A program made the translations under genes and the position numbers. A stretch of DNA of 64,000 bases. Origin: Comamonas koreensis (GTDB lineage: Bacteria > Pseudomonadota > Gammaproteobacteria > Burkholderiales > Burkholderiaceae_C). Shown here in pieces: positions 43,130 through 51,481 of the stretch. How positions within the stretch are numbered: the first letter of the stretch is position 1; each line of letters starts with the position of its first letter. Under the pieces are notes generated by a model that ran no database searches, was not told the origin of the DNA, and saw nothing but the letters and a program-made list of their open reading frames with translations. The stretch is from the NCBI RefSeq assembly GCF_014076495.1, contig NZ_CP043575.1, forward strand, positions 3,658,001 through 3,722,000, in the 5' to 3' direction.

Positions 43130-45298
43130 ATGACCCCTTCTCGCACCACCGCCCGCTCCGCCCCCTTCCACCCGCTGACCTGCCTGAGCAGCATCGCGCT
43201 GGCGATTGCCGCCTGGCCCGCCGTGGCACAAACCGCGTCGGATACGGCCACCAGCGCCACCACCGCTCCGGCCGCTGAAGCCGTGCTGCCCCAGGTCATC
43301 GTGCAAGAAAAAGCGCAGGAAGTGGGCTACCAGCCCAAGCGCGCCACCACCGCCACCCGCAGCGATGCCGCGCTGCGCGATGTGCCCCAGGCCATTGCCG
43401 TGGTGCCCGCCCAGGTGCTGCAGGACCAGCAGGTGCGCTCCATCGACGAGGCGCTCTACAACGTCAGCGGCATCACCCAGGCCAATACCCTGGGCGGCAC
43501 GCAGGATGCGGTGATCAAGCGCGGCTTTGGCTTCAACCGCGATGGCTCCATCCTGCGCGATGGCATCCGCACCGTGCTGGCGCGCAACCTCACCTTCACG
43601 ACCGAGCGGGTCGAGGTGCTCAAGGGCCCCAGCTCGGTGCTCTACGGCACAATGGACCCGGGCGGCGTGATCAATATGGTCACCAAAAAGCCCCAGCTCA
43701 GCTTTGCCGGCCAGGTGGGCGCCTCGCTGTCGAGCTATGGCGGCGGCGGTGCCTCGCTCGATCTGACAGGCCCCATCGGCGAGCAGGGCCTGGCCTACCG
43801 CTTCATCGCCGATACCAGCGATGTCGACTACTGGCGCAACTTTGGCAAGAACCGCCAGACCGTCATCGCCCCGTCGCTGGCCTGGTATGGGCGCGACACC
43901 TATGTGCGCATGTCCTATGAACACACCGACTACGAGCAGCCCTTTGACCGGGGCACCGTGATCGACAGCCGCACCGGCCGGCCTGTGGCCATCGACCGCC
44001 GCGAGCGCCTGGACGAGGCCTACAACCGCACCTTGGGCGATTCGGATTTTTTCACCGTGCAGGCCCAGCACAGCCTCAATAGCCAGTGGAAGCTCAACGC
44101 CGCCTACAGCTACAACCGCAACCGCTATGACGACTACCAGGCCCGGCCGGTGTCGCTCAACCCCACGACCGGCATCCTCACGCGCCGGCCCGATGGCACG
44201 CGCGGGGCATTGAGCCAGCAGCATGTCGGCCAGATCAACCTGGAAGGCAAGCTGCAGGCGGGCGGCATGACGCATGAGATCCTGGCCGGGTTCGACGCCG
44301 AAGACAGCAATATCTTCCGCCGCGACATCATCCGGGGCAGCAACAGCGGCGGCTTCAATGTCTACGACCCGGTCTACGGCAACCTGCCCAACGCCACCAC
44401 GATCGACGAGGCGCAAAGCGCCCAGAGCGACAAGATCCGCCAGCAGGCGCTGTTTGCGCAGGATTCGATCCGCCTCTCGCCCCAGTGGCTGCTGCAGCTG
44501 GCCGGGCGTTGGCAGCACTACGACCAGATCGCGGGCAAGGGCCGCCCCTTTGTGGTGGGCAGTGAATCGGACGGCAGCAAGTTCGTGCCGCGCGCAGGCC
44601 TGGTCTGGCAGCCCAGTACCGAATGGTCCATCTACGGCAGCTACAGCGAATCCTTCAAGCCGCAAAGCAGCATTGGCAGCGTCATCGGCACCCTGCCGCC
44701 CGAGACTGCCAAGGCCTGGGAGCTGGGCACCAAGTGGGAGTCACCGGCTGGCATCACCGCGACCGCTGCGCTCTACGACATCCGCAAGCGCAATGTGGTG
44801 GTGAACGAGACCATCGACGGCCAAAGCTATGCGCGCGCCGTAGGCGGTGCCCGCTCGCGCGGTTTGGAGATCGATGCCGCTGGCCGCCTGGGCAAGCAGT
44901 GGCAGCTGATTGGCACCTATGCCTACACCGATGCCGCGGTGACCGACGACCCGCAATACCAGGACAACCGCCTGGCCAATGTGGCCCGCCATACCGCCTC
45001 GCTCTTTGCCGCCTATGATTTTGCAGCCAGCAGCAGTGGCCGCTGGCGTGCCGGCGCCGGCCTGCGCCATGTGGGCCGCCGCGCGGGCGATGCCGCCAAC
45101 AGCTTCAACAACGCGGGCTACACCGTGGCCGACAGCTTTGTCAGCTGGGAGCGCCCCTGGAGCGGCCGCATGGTCAAGCTGCAGCTCAACATCAAGAACC
45201 TGTTCGACAAGAACTATGTCAGCTCCTCGGGCAGCCCCATCTATGTGTCGCTGGGCGAGCGCCGCCAGGCCGTGCTGCGCGCGGTCGTGGATTTTTAA
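43130..45298 (+). CDS. TonB-dependent siderophore receptor
   Basis: A 722-residue outer-membrane receptor. A signal peptide (LSSIALAIAAWPAVAQT) precedes a TonB-box-like LPQVIVQEKA and a plug with AALRDVPQAIAVVPAQVLQD, VIKRGFGFNRDGSILRDG and RVEVLKGPSSVLYGTMDPGG. The barrel ends with IKNLFDKNYVSSSG and a final Phe. Receptors with this plug bind ferri-siderophores of the hydroxamate or catecholate class. The reductase gene 42 bp downstream suggests that iron is freed by reduction after import. Confidence 0.93.
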   Translation: MTPSRTTARSAPFHPLTCLSSIALAIAAWPAVAQTASDTATSATTAPAAEAVLPQVIVQEKAQEVGYQPKRATTATRSDAALRDVPQAIAVVPAQVLQDQQVRSIDEALYNVSGITQANTLGGTQDAVIKRGFGFNRDGSILRDGIRTVLARNLTFTTERVEVLKGPSSVLYGTMDPGGVINMVTKKPQLSFAGQVGASLSSYGGGGASLDLTGPIGEQGLAYRFIADTSDVDYWRNFGKNRQTVIAPSLAWYGRDTYVRMSYEHTDYEQPFDRGTVIDSRTGRPVAIDRRERLDEAYNRTLGDSDFFTVQAQHSLNSQWKLNAAYSYNRNRYDDYQARPVSLNPTTGILTRRPDGTRGALSQQHVGQINLEGKLQAGGMTHEILAGFDAEDSNIFRRDIIRGSNSGGFNVYDPVYGNLPNATTIDEAQSAQSDKIRQQALFAQDSIRLSPQWLLQLAGRWQHYDQIAGKGRPFVVGSESDGSKFVPRAGLVWQPSTEWSIYGSYSESFKPQSSIGSVIGTLPPETAKAWELGTKWESPAGITATAALYDIRKRNVVVNETIDGQSYARAVGGARSRGLEIDAAGRLGKQWQLIGTYAYTDAAVTDDPQYQDNRLANVARHTASLFAAYDFAASSSGRWRAGAGLRHVGRRAGDAANSFNNAGYTVADSFVSWERPWSGRMVKLQLNIKNLFDKNYVSSSGSPIYVSLGERRQAVLRAVVDF

Positions 45299-45340
45299 GC
45301 TTGAGCAGTCCGACAGTATCAAAAGACAACAAAGACAAGC

Positions 45341-48013
45341 ATGTGGAGTTTTAAAAATATCTGGTTCCAGATCCATTGGCTGATCGGCATCACTGCGGGC
45401 ACCGTGCTGATCGTCATTGGCCTCACCGGCGCCACCTATTCCTTCCAGGACGAGGTGCTGGACTGGGCCAACCCGGGGACCGCCAGCGTGCCGGTGCAGC
45501 CAAGCCCGGCGCTGACACCGCCCCAGTTGCTGGCGGCAGTGCGGGCCAGCGGTGAGCAGCGCCGTATCGACCGCATCACCTTGTATGCCGAGCCCGGGCG
45601 CAGCGCCCAGTTGGCCTTTGCGCCCGAAAAAGGTGAGCGCCGGGGCCAGAGCGTCTACCTCCACCCCTACACCGGCGCCCAGCTGCCAGCGCAAAGCGGC
45701 CGCGAGTTCTTTGAATGGAACGAGCGCCTGCACCGCTGGCTGCTGCTGCCGCGCGACGATGGCAAGCCGATAACGGGCAGCCTCTCGCTGTGCCTGCTGC
45801 TGCTGTCGCTCTCGGGCTTGTACCTGCGCTGGCCAGCCAAGCCGCTGTCCTGGCGCAGCTGGCTCACCTTCAATGTGCGGCGCAAGGGCCGGCCGTTTTT
45901 GTGGGGCCTGCACTCGGTGGCTGGCACCTGGGTGCTGGTCGTCTATGTGATGCTGACCCTGACCGGCATGTACTGGGCCTTTGATGCGGTGCGCGCGCCC
46001 GTGGACCGCTGGATGGGCGCGCCCTCCCGCGCAGCGGCCCGGGCCGAGCAATCGGCCGCGCAAGAAGCCGCCCGCAAGGCGCCGCCGCTGCAGATCGAGC
46101 CCGCTAGCCTTGAGCCCGCCTGGCAAGGCTTTACACAGCTGGCCAGCGGCTGGCAGTTTGCGCAAATGCGCCTGCCCCAGCGCGCCGACCAGCCTGTGCA
46201 GTTCAGCTGGTGGGGCGCCGGCGCCCCGCATGACCGCGCGCGCAACCAGCTCAGCCTGAGCCTCGATGGCAGCGTGCAGCGCGACGACCGCTTTGCCGAT
46301 CTGCCCGCCGGCCGCCGCGCGCTGGCTGCCATCTACCCGCTGCACACCGGCACCTATTTTGGGCTGACGGGCCGCATCATCGTCACCGTCGCGGCACTGA
46401 TGATGCCGCTGTTTGCGATTACCGGCTGGCTGCTCTACCTGGAGAGGCGCCGCAGCTCCCGCGCCGCCGCCAAGGCCCAGCGCGCGCTGCTGGCGGGCGA
46501 TGGCCCGCAGGCAGGACCAACTAGGGGCGCCAACACCGGCGCCAGCATGGCCGTGGTCTACGCCAGCCAGGCCGGCCATGCCCAGCAGCTGGCGGTGCGC
46601 ACCGTCGCGCGCCTGCGCAGCGCGGGCCTGGCCGCACAGCTGCTGCCCGCCGCCAGCCTGGATATGGTCCAGCTGCAGCCGCATAGGCAGCTGCTGTGGG
46701 TGGCCAGCACCTTTGGCGAAGGCCAGCCGCCCGACAGCGCCCGCCGCCTGGCGCGCCTGTTGCAGCAAACGCAAGGCACGCCGCTGGCCCACCAGCGCTT
46801 TGGCATGCTGGCGCTGGGTGACCGCCAGTACGGCCAGTTCTGCGGCTTTGGCCTGGCGCTGGCCGCGCAGCTCGAGCGCCTGGGGGCCCAGCCCGTGTTT
46901 GCCCCCATCACCATGGATGCCGAGGACGACGCCGCATGGCAAGCCTGGCTGAAGGCACTGGCTGCGCACTGGGGCGTGAACGCGGAACCCGCCACTGTGG
47001 CAGTCAACACCGCTGCCAGCGTGGCCGATTCCGACGCACCCGACGCCGTCTTTGCACCCGCTCAGTTGCTCAGCCGCCACCACCTCAACCCCGGCAGCAG
47101 CGGCCAGCCGCTCTACCAGGTGGAGCTGGGCTTTGCGCCTGAGCAAGCGCTGCAGTGGCAGGCCGGTGGCCTGGTCGAGGTCAAGGCCCAGCAGGCGCCC
47201 GCCCAGGTCGATGCCTGGCTGCAGGCGCATCAGCTCGATGGCAGCGCCGCCGTGCAGTGGCGCGGCAGCGCCAGCAGCTTGCGCGATGCACTGAGCGCCT
47301 GCGAGCTGCCCACGCTCTCGGCCCCCGCCACATCGGCCCAGGCCGTGGCCGACCAGCTCCACCCGCTCGCCCCGCGCAGCTACTCGCTGGCCTCGTTGCC
47401 CACCGATGGCCGCATGCGCCTCTATGTACGCCAAACGCTGCGCGAGCAGCCAGGCGCCGCTCCGCAGCTGGGCTTGGCCTCGGGCTGGCTCACCGCACAT
47501 GCGGCGCTGGGCAGCAGCATTGCACTGCGCCTGGTCGACAACCCCGGCTTTGCGCCGCTGGTCGGTGATGCGCGGCCCGCCATCTTTATGGGCAATGGCT
47601 CGGGTTACGCCGGCCTGCGCGGCCATCTGTGCCAGCGCATCGCCCAGGGCCAGTTTGACAACTGGCTGATCTTTGGTGAACGCCGCCGCGCGCACGACTC
47701 CTATGCCGAAGACGAGATCTGCGTCTGGCAGGCCCATGGCCAGATCGCACGCGCCGACTACGCCTACTCGCGCGACGCCCGCGATGCCAGCAACCTGGCC
47801 CCCGGCCAAGGCCCGCACCGCTATGTGCAAGATGCTTTGCGTGCCGCCGCCGAGCCGCTCCAGGCCTGGCTGGCCCGGGGCGCCGTCATCTACGTCTGCG
47901 GCAGCTATGACGGCATGGCCACCGGTGTGGATGAGGCGCTGACCGAGCTGCTCGGCGAAGAAGGGCTGAACGCCTTGATCGACGAGGGGCGGTACCGGCG
48001 CGATGTGTACTGA
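45341..48013 (+). CDS. PepSY-flavodoxin-FNR fusion reductase (siderophore iron reduction)
   Basis: An 890-residue inner-membrane protein. Residues 1 to about 370 are a PepSY-type membrane part with four helices (HWLIGITAGTVLIVIGLTGA, LSLCLLLLSLSGLYL, TWVLVVYVMLTLTGMYW, VTVAALMMPLFAITGWLLYL) and conserved His residues able to hold heme. From about 405 a flavodoxin domain follows (VVYASQAGHAQQLA, WVASTFGEGQPPDSA, ALGDRQYGQFCGFG). Residues about 565-890 form an FAD/NADPH reductase of the sulfite-reductase type (RSYSLAS, GNGSGYAGLRGHLCQR, YVCGSYDGMATGVDEAL). It probably passes electrons from NADPH to ferric siderophore in the periplasm. Confidence 0.9.
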   Translation: MWSFKNIWFQIHWLIGITAGTVLIVIGLTGATYSFQDEVLDWANPGTASVPVQPSPALTPPQLLAAVRASGEQRRIDRITLYAEPGRSAQLAFAPEKGERRGQSVYLHPYTGAQLPAQSGREFFEWNERLHRWLLLPRDDGKPITGSLSLCLLLLSLSGLYLRWPAKPLSWRSWLTFNVRRKGRPFLWGLHSVAGTWVLVVYVMLTLTGMYWAFDAVRAPVDRWMGAPSRAAARAEQSAAQEAARKAPPLQIEPASLEPAWQGFTQLASGWQFAQMRLPQRADQPVQFSWWGAGAPHDRARNQLSLSLDGSVQRDDRFADLPAGRRALAAIYPLHTGTYFGLTGRIIVTVAALMMPLFAITGWLLYLERRRSSRAAAKAQRALLAGDGPQAGPTRGANTGASMAVVYASQAGHAQQLAVRTVARLRSAGLAAQLLPAASLDMVQLQPHRQLLWVASTFGEGQPPDSARRLARLLQQTQGTPLAHQRFGMLALGDRQYGQFCGFGLALAAQLERLGAQPVFAPITMDAEDDAAWQAWLKALAAHWGVNAEPATVAVNTAASVADSDAPDAVFAPAQLLSRHHLNPGSSGQPLYQVELGFAPEQALQWQAGGLVEVKAQQAPAQVDAWLQAHQLDGSAAVQWRGSASSLRDALSACELPTLSAPATSAQAVADQLHPLAPRSYSLASLPTDGRMRLYVRQTLREQPGAAPQLGLASGWLTAHAALGSSIALRLVDNPGFAPLVGDARPAIFMGNGSGYAGLRGHLCQRIAQGQFDNWLIFGERRRAHDSYAEDEICVWQAHGQIARADYAYSRDARDASNLAPGQGPHRYVQDALRAAAEPLQAWLARGAVIYVCGSYDGMATGVDEALTELLGEEGLNALIDEGRYRRDVY

Positions 48014-48050
48014 AGCAGATGCCGCAGCAGATGGGCGGTGGCAGCGATAA

Positions 48051-48083
48051 AAAAGGCGTGGTACCCTCGGGTCCACGCCTTTT
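48051..48083. terminator. Bidirectional terminator
   Basis: AAAAGGCGTGG (48051-48061) and CCACGCCTTTT (48073-48083) form an 11-bp stem with T/A arms. It separates the rightward reductase gene from the leftward receptor remnant. Confidence 0.88.
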
Positions 48084-48154
48084 GTCTTTGGGCTGGGGCT
48101 ACAGCAGTCGGCAGCTGCAGCAGCGCCATGCCCGCGCCGCTGCCCTCCTCCCAT

Positions 48155-49370
48155 TTACCAATTCACCCGCGCCGTCAACGTCACATTGCGCGCATCGCCG
48201 TACAGGCAGACGCCGGTGCAGGCCGACAGGTAGGTCTTGTTGGCCAGGTTCTTCACATTCAACGCCAACTGCCACTGCTGGTACTGGTAGCGCACAGCAG
48301 CATCCAGCAAGGTGTAGGTGGGCATGCGCATGCGGTCTATCTCTTGCCAGCCGACATGGCGCACACCGGCGCCCAGGCTCAGGCCCGGCAGCGACAGGCG
48401 GTCATTGCGCATCTCGTCGATCATGCCGTCCGCATCGCGCGCCAGCGCGGTCAGACGGTAGCGCATGCGCCCGTCCTCGGTCAGTTGGTCGCTCACATCG
48501 GCCGCGATCTGCTTCTTGTTCCAGCTGCCCAGCTCCAGCTCCACCTCGCGCAGCGGCGCATCGGTGGGGCGCTTGCTCACCAGGTTGAAGACGCCGCCCG
48601 GCGCTGCCTGCCCATAGAGGATCGAGGCCGGGCCCTTGAGCACCTCCACCCGCTCATAGGCATAGGGCTCCACCGCCCCGCTCAGCGAGTTGATGGGAAA
48701 GCGCGCGCCGTTCAGGTACAGTGGCGCCGCCCCGGTCACATTGAAGCCGCGCACGGTAAAGCCCGTGCCGATATGGCGCATCGCCCCGCCCTGCAGCGGC
48801 ATGATGCCCGCCGAGTACTCTAGCGCCTGGTCCAGCGAATCAGCGCCCCGGGGCCACGATCTGCTCGCGCGGCACCACCGTCACCGACATGGGCGTCTCC
48901 GACAGCGGCGTATCGGTCTTGGTCGCCGTCGCACTGCGCCGGGCCACCAAACCGCCCACGGGCCCCGAGGCGCTCTCGCGCAGCGCATCGGCCTGCACTG
49001 TCACCGGCACCAACGTGGTCTCGGCCCCGCTCTGCGGCACGGCCGCCTCGGCCGGTTTGATCACCAGGGCCCGCCCCTGGGGCACCACCACCAAGCCACT
49101 GCCTGCCAGCAATTGCGCCAGCGCCTGGCGTGGCGCCATGCTGCCCGATACCGCCGGCCCCTGCTTGCCCGCCACCACGGCCGGGGCATACAACAGCTGC
49201 AGCCCCGTTTGCTGGGCCAAGGTATGGAGCGCCTGCCCCAAAGGCTGGGCGGCAATGGCCACCTGGGCCGGGGCATCGGCCTGGGCCTGCGCCCCAGCGG
49301 GAATGGCCTCCGCCACGAACAAAGACAGGGCCAAGGCCCGGGGTGCAAAAACACTGCGCGACTGCCGCAT
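48155..49370 (-). pseudogene. TonB-dependent receptor remnant (frameshift plus internal deletion)
   Basis: The N-terminal part (start near 49370) has a signal peptide, an STN signalling domain (QPLGQALHTLAQQTGLQLLYA) and the beginning of the plug (TPLSETPMSVTVVPREQIVA). An extra C in the C4G4 run near 48848 then ends the frame; dropping it restores ADSLDQALEYSAGIMPLQGG and joins to the second frame. That frame has the rest of the plug (RVEVLKGPASILYGQAAPGG), then jumps from DADGMIDEMRNDRL to the final strands (LSLGAGVRHVGW, LNVKNLANKTYL, ending TARVNW). Some 400 residues of barrel are absent, so it cannot form a pore. Confidence 0.88.
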
Positions 49371-49680
49371 AAACAAGGTCTCCAACTGCCTGGAAATAGC
49401 CAGCACTACCCATGGAGTCGCACGGGTGGGCAGAACCCTCAGGTCGGTCGGGAAAAAATTTGGATTATTTTTTGTGGGGCGGCAGCGCCTTGAGGTCTGC
49501 AGGTTCTCATCGACCTTGCAGATATGCGCACGGTATGCACGCTCAAAGCCCAGGAGTGTGTGGCTACGCAGGCTGGCGGGCAGGCGGATTGGCCGAAGCG
49601 AGCGGTAGGTCAGGCAGCACCGTGGATGCATTCTGGCCCCGCCCTCACCGGCTTTTGATGTATGCAAGCGATGCTAAAAG
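49371..49680. other. Non-coding stretch upstream of the receptor remnant
   Basis: No gene with a credible start or domain. GGAGA lies 10 nt before the remnant's ATG. An A/T-rich run (GGAAAAAATTTGGATTATTT, near 49450) could be a promoter or iron box, but no clear Fur palindrome is visible. Confidence 0.4.
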
Positions 49681-49745
49681 TCATACTTCGCGCAAAAGAA
49701 GCACCCCATCAAGTCAGAGCGGGCCAACCTATGGGGTGAGGTTCA
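49681..49745. mobile_element. Scar of an IS3-family end
   Basis: These 65 bp align with the right end of the complete IS (4651-4715) at about two thirds of positions. The last 24 bp match the terminal repeat at 19 positions (GGCCAACCTATGGGGTGAGG against GTCCAACTTTTGGGGTGCAG). Inside, the minus strand still reads A-K-Y-D followed by a stop, like the start of OrfA. The rest of the element is gone. Confidence 0.6.
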
Positions 49746-49788
49746 AATGGCTTGCCATTCATGGCTCGCGAACACCATTTCTGAAAGC

Positions 49789-49956
49789 TTAGGCATCTCG
49801 GTTAATTTTTTGTTCTTGCTCCTGCTCTTGCACATTTTGCGTATGCAGATGCGTTTCTGCTTTCTCGATCGGCAGCGGAATGGGTATCCATGGAAAAGCC
49901 CAGCTTTTCAAGCTGGACCAAAATGACCCCTTAACCCACAGTGGAAATACAAACAT
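49789..49956 (-). CDS. 55-residue small protein, unknown
   Basis: ATG at 49956 with a strong site (GAAGGAGATCACT). It encodes MFVFPLWVKGSFWSSLKSWA, then FPWIPIPLPIEKAETHLHTQ and a Gln/Glu-rich end (NVQEQEQEQKINRDA). The aromatic and Pro-rich first half may lie on a membrane and the tail is hydrophilic. It follows the 71-residue gene by 18 bp, forming a two-gene unit. It is a small gene easily missed by length filters. No known family. Confidence 0.6.
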   Translation of the reverse strand: MFVFPLWVKGSFWSSLKSWAFPWIPIPLPIEKAETHLHTQNVQEQEQEQKINRDA

Positions 49957-49974
49957 AGTGATCTCCTTCAGTGA

Positions 49975-50190
49975 TCAGGCCGCTGGCTTATTGACAGCCG
50001 CCTGCTGCAAAAGGCGCACGACTTTGGTGATATAGATTTTTTTGGTCAATGGCTCTGGCGGCTCAGCCATGGTGCGAAAGGGCTGGTGGAATATGTAGTC
50101 GTCATCAGAGGCATCACGGCTATCTACGTCGGCAACAGGCACTTGCGTTCTTGCGCGTATATTGAAAATGGTTTTATCTATAAAAGACAT
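49975..50190 (-). CDS. 71-residue small protein, unknown
   Basis: Starts MSFIDKTIFNIRARTQVPVA and ends in a basic-hydrophobic helix (KKIYITKVVRLLQQAAVNKP). GGAGGTCTAT precedes the ATG inside a small palindrome AGACCGGAGGTCT. The middle is acidic (ADVDSRDASDDDYIF). No signal peptide or membrane segment. Its leader is duplicated ahead of another small gene at 50655, implying common control. Confidence 0.6.
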   Translation of the reverse strand: MSFIDKTIFNIRARTQVPVADVDSRDASDDDYIFHQPFRTMAEPPEPLTKKIYITKVVRLLQQAAVNKPAA

Positions 50191-50272
50191 ATAGACCTCC
50201 GGTCTATGGTGGCTAATCAGGATGGATCGCCTATTGCCACACTACCGCTTTTAAAGACCTTAAACCGCAAAC
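50191..50272 (-). repeat. Duplicated leader, copy 1 (SD in a short hairpin)
   Basis: It pairs with 50656-50737 at roughly three quarters of positions. The 15 bases next to the start codon (on the plus strand ATAGACCTCCGGTCT) are identical. AGACC-GGA-GGTCT can fold so that part of the ribosome site is paired. Blocks TCGCCT, CTTTTAA and CCTTAAAC follow upstream in the same order in both copies. Confidence 0.65.
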
Positions 50273-50380
50273 AGCAAACACTTACGTTTGAAGCGAAGGG
50301 GCCGTCCCGGTATCTGCGACACAGCTCAGGTCTTTGCCGGCAGTGCCCCCGCCCGCCGGGGCGGGGATTGCCGCAAAAAA

Positions 50381-50405
50381 CAAAGCACCGACTAGCGGTG
50401 CTTTG
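50381..50405 (-). terminator. Rho-independent terminator for the 54-residue gene
   Basis: A perfect 10-bp stem CAAAGCACCG/CGGTGCTTTG with a 5-nt loop. On the minus strand it is followed by six T residues, as needed to end the gene at 50491-50655. Confidence 0.85.
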
Positions 50406-50490
50406 ATTTACCCCGTTTTCGCCAGGGTGCTCGCCGATTGCTCGGACATCAAAACCGCCTCAATGGCGATTTCTGAAACGACAAGCAGGC

Positions 50491-50655
50491 CTACTTGCGT
50501 TTTTTGCTCCGAGCGCGCTCGTCTTTTGGCTGCTGTTTTTGTGGGCTTTTTACTTCCACCGACAACGAGGAAAATGGGTCCTGCGGCAACAGAAAGAAGT
50601 TGCGCATATCACGCCAAAATTCCATGTTTCGCTGGTGACGGACAAGTGAAAACAT
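50491..50655 (-). CDS. 54-residue basic small protein, unknown
   Basis: Starts MFSLVRHQRNMEFWRDMRNF. The C-terminus is strongly basic (SPQKQQPKDERARSKKRK), suggesting nucleic acid binding or membrane-surface contact. It has the same GGAGGTCTAT start context and upstream region as the gene at 50190, and a clear terminator about 85 bp after its stop. The ATG at 50655 is preferred over an in-frame start 6 codons earlier because of the ribosome site. Confidence 0.6.
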   Translation of the reverse strand: MFSLVRHQRNMEFWRDMRNFFLLPQDPFSSLSVEVKSPQKQQPKDERARSKKRK

Positions 50656-50737
50656 ATAGACCTCCGGTCTCATAAGGGCAATTCAGGTTGAGTCGCCTGT
50701 AAACAAGCTACTCCTTTTAATGGCCTTAAACAGCACG
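50656..50737 (-). repeat. Duplicated leader, copy 2 (SD in a short hairpin)
   Basis: Partner of copy 1 at 50191-50272: identical next to the start codon and diverging upstream. The proteins behind the two copies are not obviously related, so the leader, not the gene, appears to have been copied or conserved. Confidence 0.65.
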
Positions 50738-50948
50738 CCGCAGGAAATAACATCGCTCACCCCCCTTTTGTTGTGACAGATGTGGCGTGTACAAATCACG
50801 ATGTAAGAGCCTCACCGTCCTACGTCTGGAGAGAACTGGACCACCCACACTGATGACCAGTGCAATGCATCGTCAAAACACTGAAAACGAGAGGCGCTCC
50901 CGCTAGCGACAGAAGCACCTTGTCAACCATTTGATTGAAGGAATCACC

Positions 50949-51080
50949 ATGTCTCAGCAACAACCCAACTCGGGCCAGAAGCAACCGGGCCAAGACCAAA
51001 AAAAACCTGGTCAGCAGGAACAACAAAATCCTGGCCAGAAGCAGCAGGACAGCAAGCAACCCAACACCCAGCCCAAGTGA
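50949..51080 (+). CDS. 43-residue Gln/Pro/Lys-rich small protein
   Basis: ATG at 50949 after GAAGGAATCACC. The sequence MSQQQPNSGQKQPGQDQKKP continues with GQQEQQNPGQKQQDSKQ and ends NTQPK. Repeated QKQPGQ-like units make it fully hydrophilic and disordered, like small stress-related or desiccation-type peptides of soil beta-proteobacteria. A terminator follows at 51122, so it is probably a separate transcript. No known function. Confidence 0.6.
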   Translation: MSQQQPNSGQKQPGQDQKKPGQQEQQNPGQKQQDSKQPNTQPK

Positions 51081-51121
51081 CCACGGTTGCAGCAACCCCA
51101 GCTGCGATGTAGATCGCGCTC

Positions 51122-51145
51122 AAAGCCCACCTCGGTGGGCTTTTT
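51122..51145 (+). terminator. Rho-independent terminator
   Basis: AAAGCCCACC and GGTGGGCTTT pair around a 2-nt centre (in practice a 6-nt loop CCTCGG) and are followed by T residues, 41 bp after the 43-residue gene. Confidence 0.88.
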
Positions 51146-51481
51146 CCATGTCTGCGCAGCGCACCTTGCCGTCACCTATGGCGAATTTTTCAACGCTTCG
51201 CGCGCGCTGCATGCCGCGCGGGAAGGCCGAGACAATGGTTGGCAGCGCCTGCGACCTGGATCGCCAACATGCGATGGGGCAAGCCCGCCAGGTGGCGGTC
51301 CATCGGGTGGGGGTCCACCGGGTGGCGGCCCACCGGACGCCCGCACGGTCGAACTGAAGTGAGGCGCCTTGGGGGGCGGTGCCGATCGCATGTTGGCCAT
51401 GCTTGAGAAAACCACGGTACCGCTTGTTCTGTTGCCGCGGAACCAGCCCATGGCCTTGCAAGCTAGCCCTGCGCTCCCACC
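51146..51481. other. Region without a supported gene
   Basis: Frames exist on both strands but have no ribosome site or recognisable domain. The one distinct structure is the 15-bp tandem repeat at 51291-51335, listed separately. Confidence 0.4.
51291..51335. repeat. Three tandem 15-bp repeats
   Basis: GGTGGCGGTCCATCG, GGTGGGGGTCCACCG and GGTGGCGGCCCACCG follow one another. Translated, they give Gly/Pro-rich pentapeptides (GGGPP-like), so they may be the remnant of a coding repeat. Confidence 0.7.

Noticed and set aside
44741..48154. Very long open frame on the minus strand opposite the PepSY reductase
   Set aside because: It is antisense to clearly recognised genes, has Gln/Arg/His/Gly-rich content typical of a GC-rich shadow frame, and has no ribosome site or domain.
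49412..49792. 126-codon plus-strand frame over the IS scar
   Set aside because: It spans the relic IS end and non-coding DNA; no ribosome site or domain.
50820..51095. Leu-rich minus-strand frame that looks like a membrane protein
   Set aside because: It is the antisense of the Gln/Lys/Pro codons of the 43-residue gene, which yields Leu-rich frames automatically.
51291..51335. Possible CRISPR-like array
   Set aside because: The units are directly adjacent with no spacers and only 15 bp long.
51087..51451. Gly/Pro-rich frames on both strands around the 15-bp repeat
   Set aside because: No usable start region, and one overlaps a terminator; kept only as a repeat.
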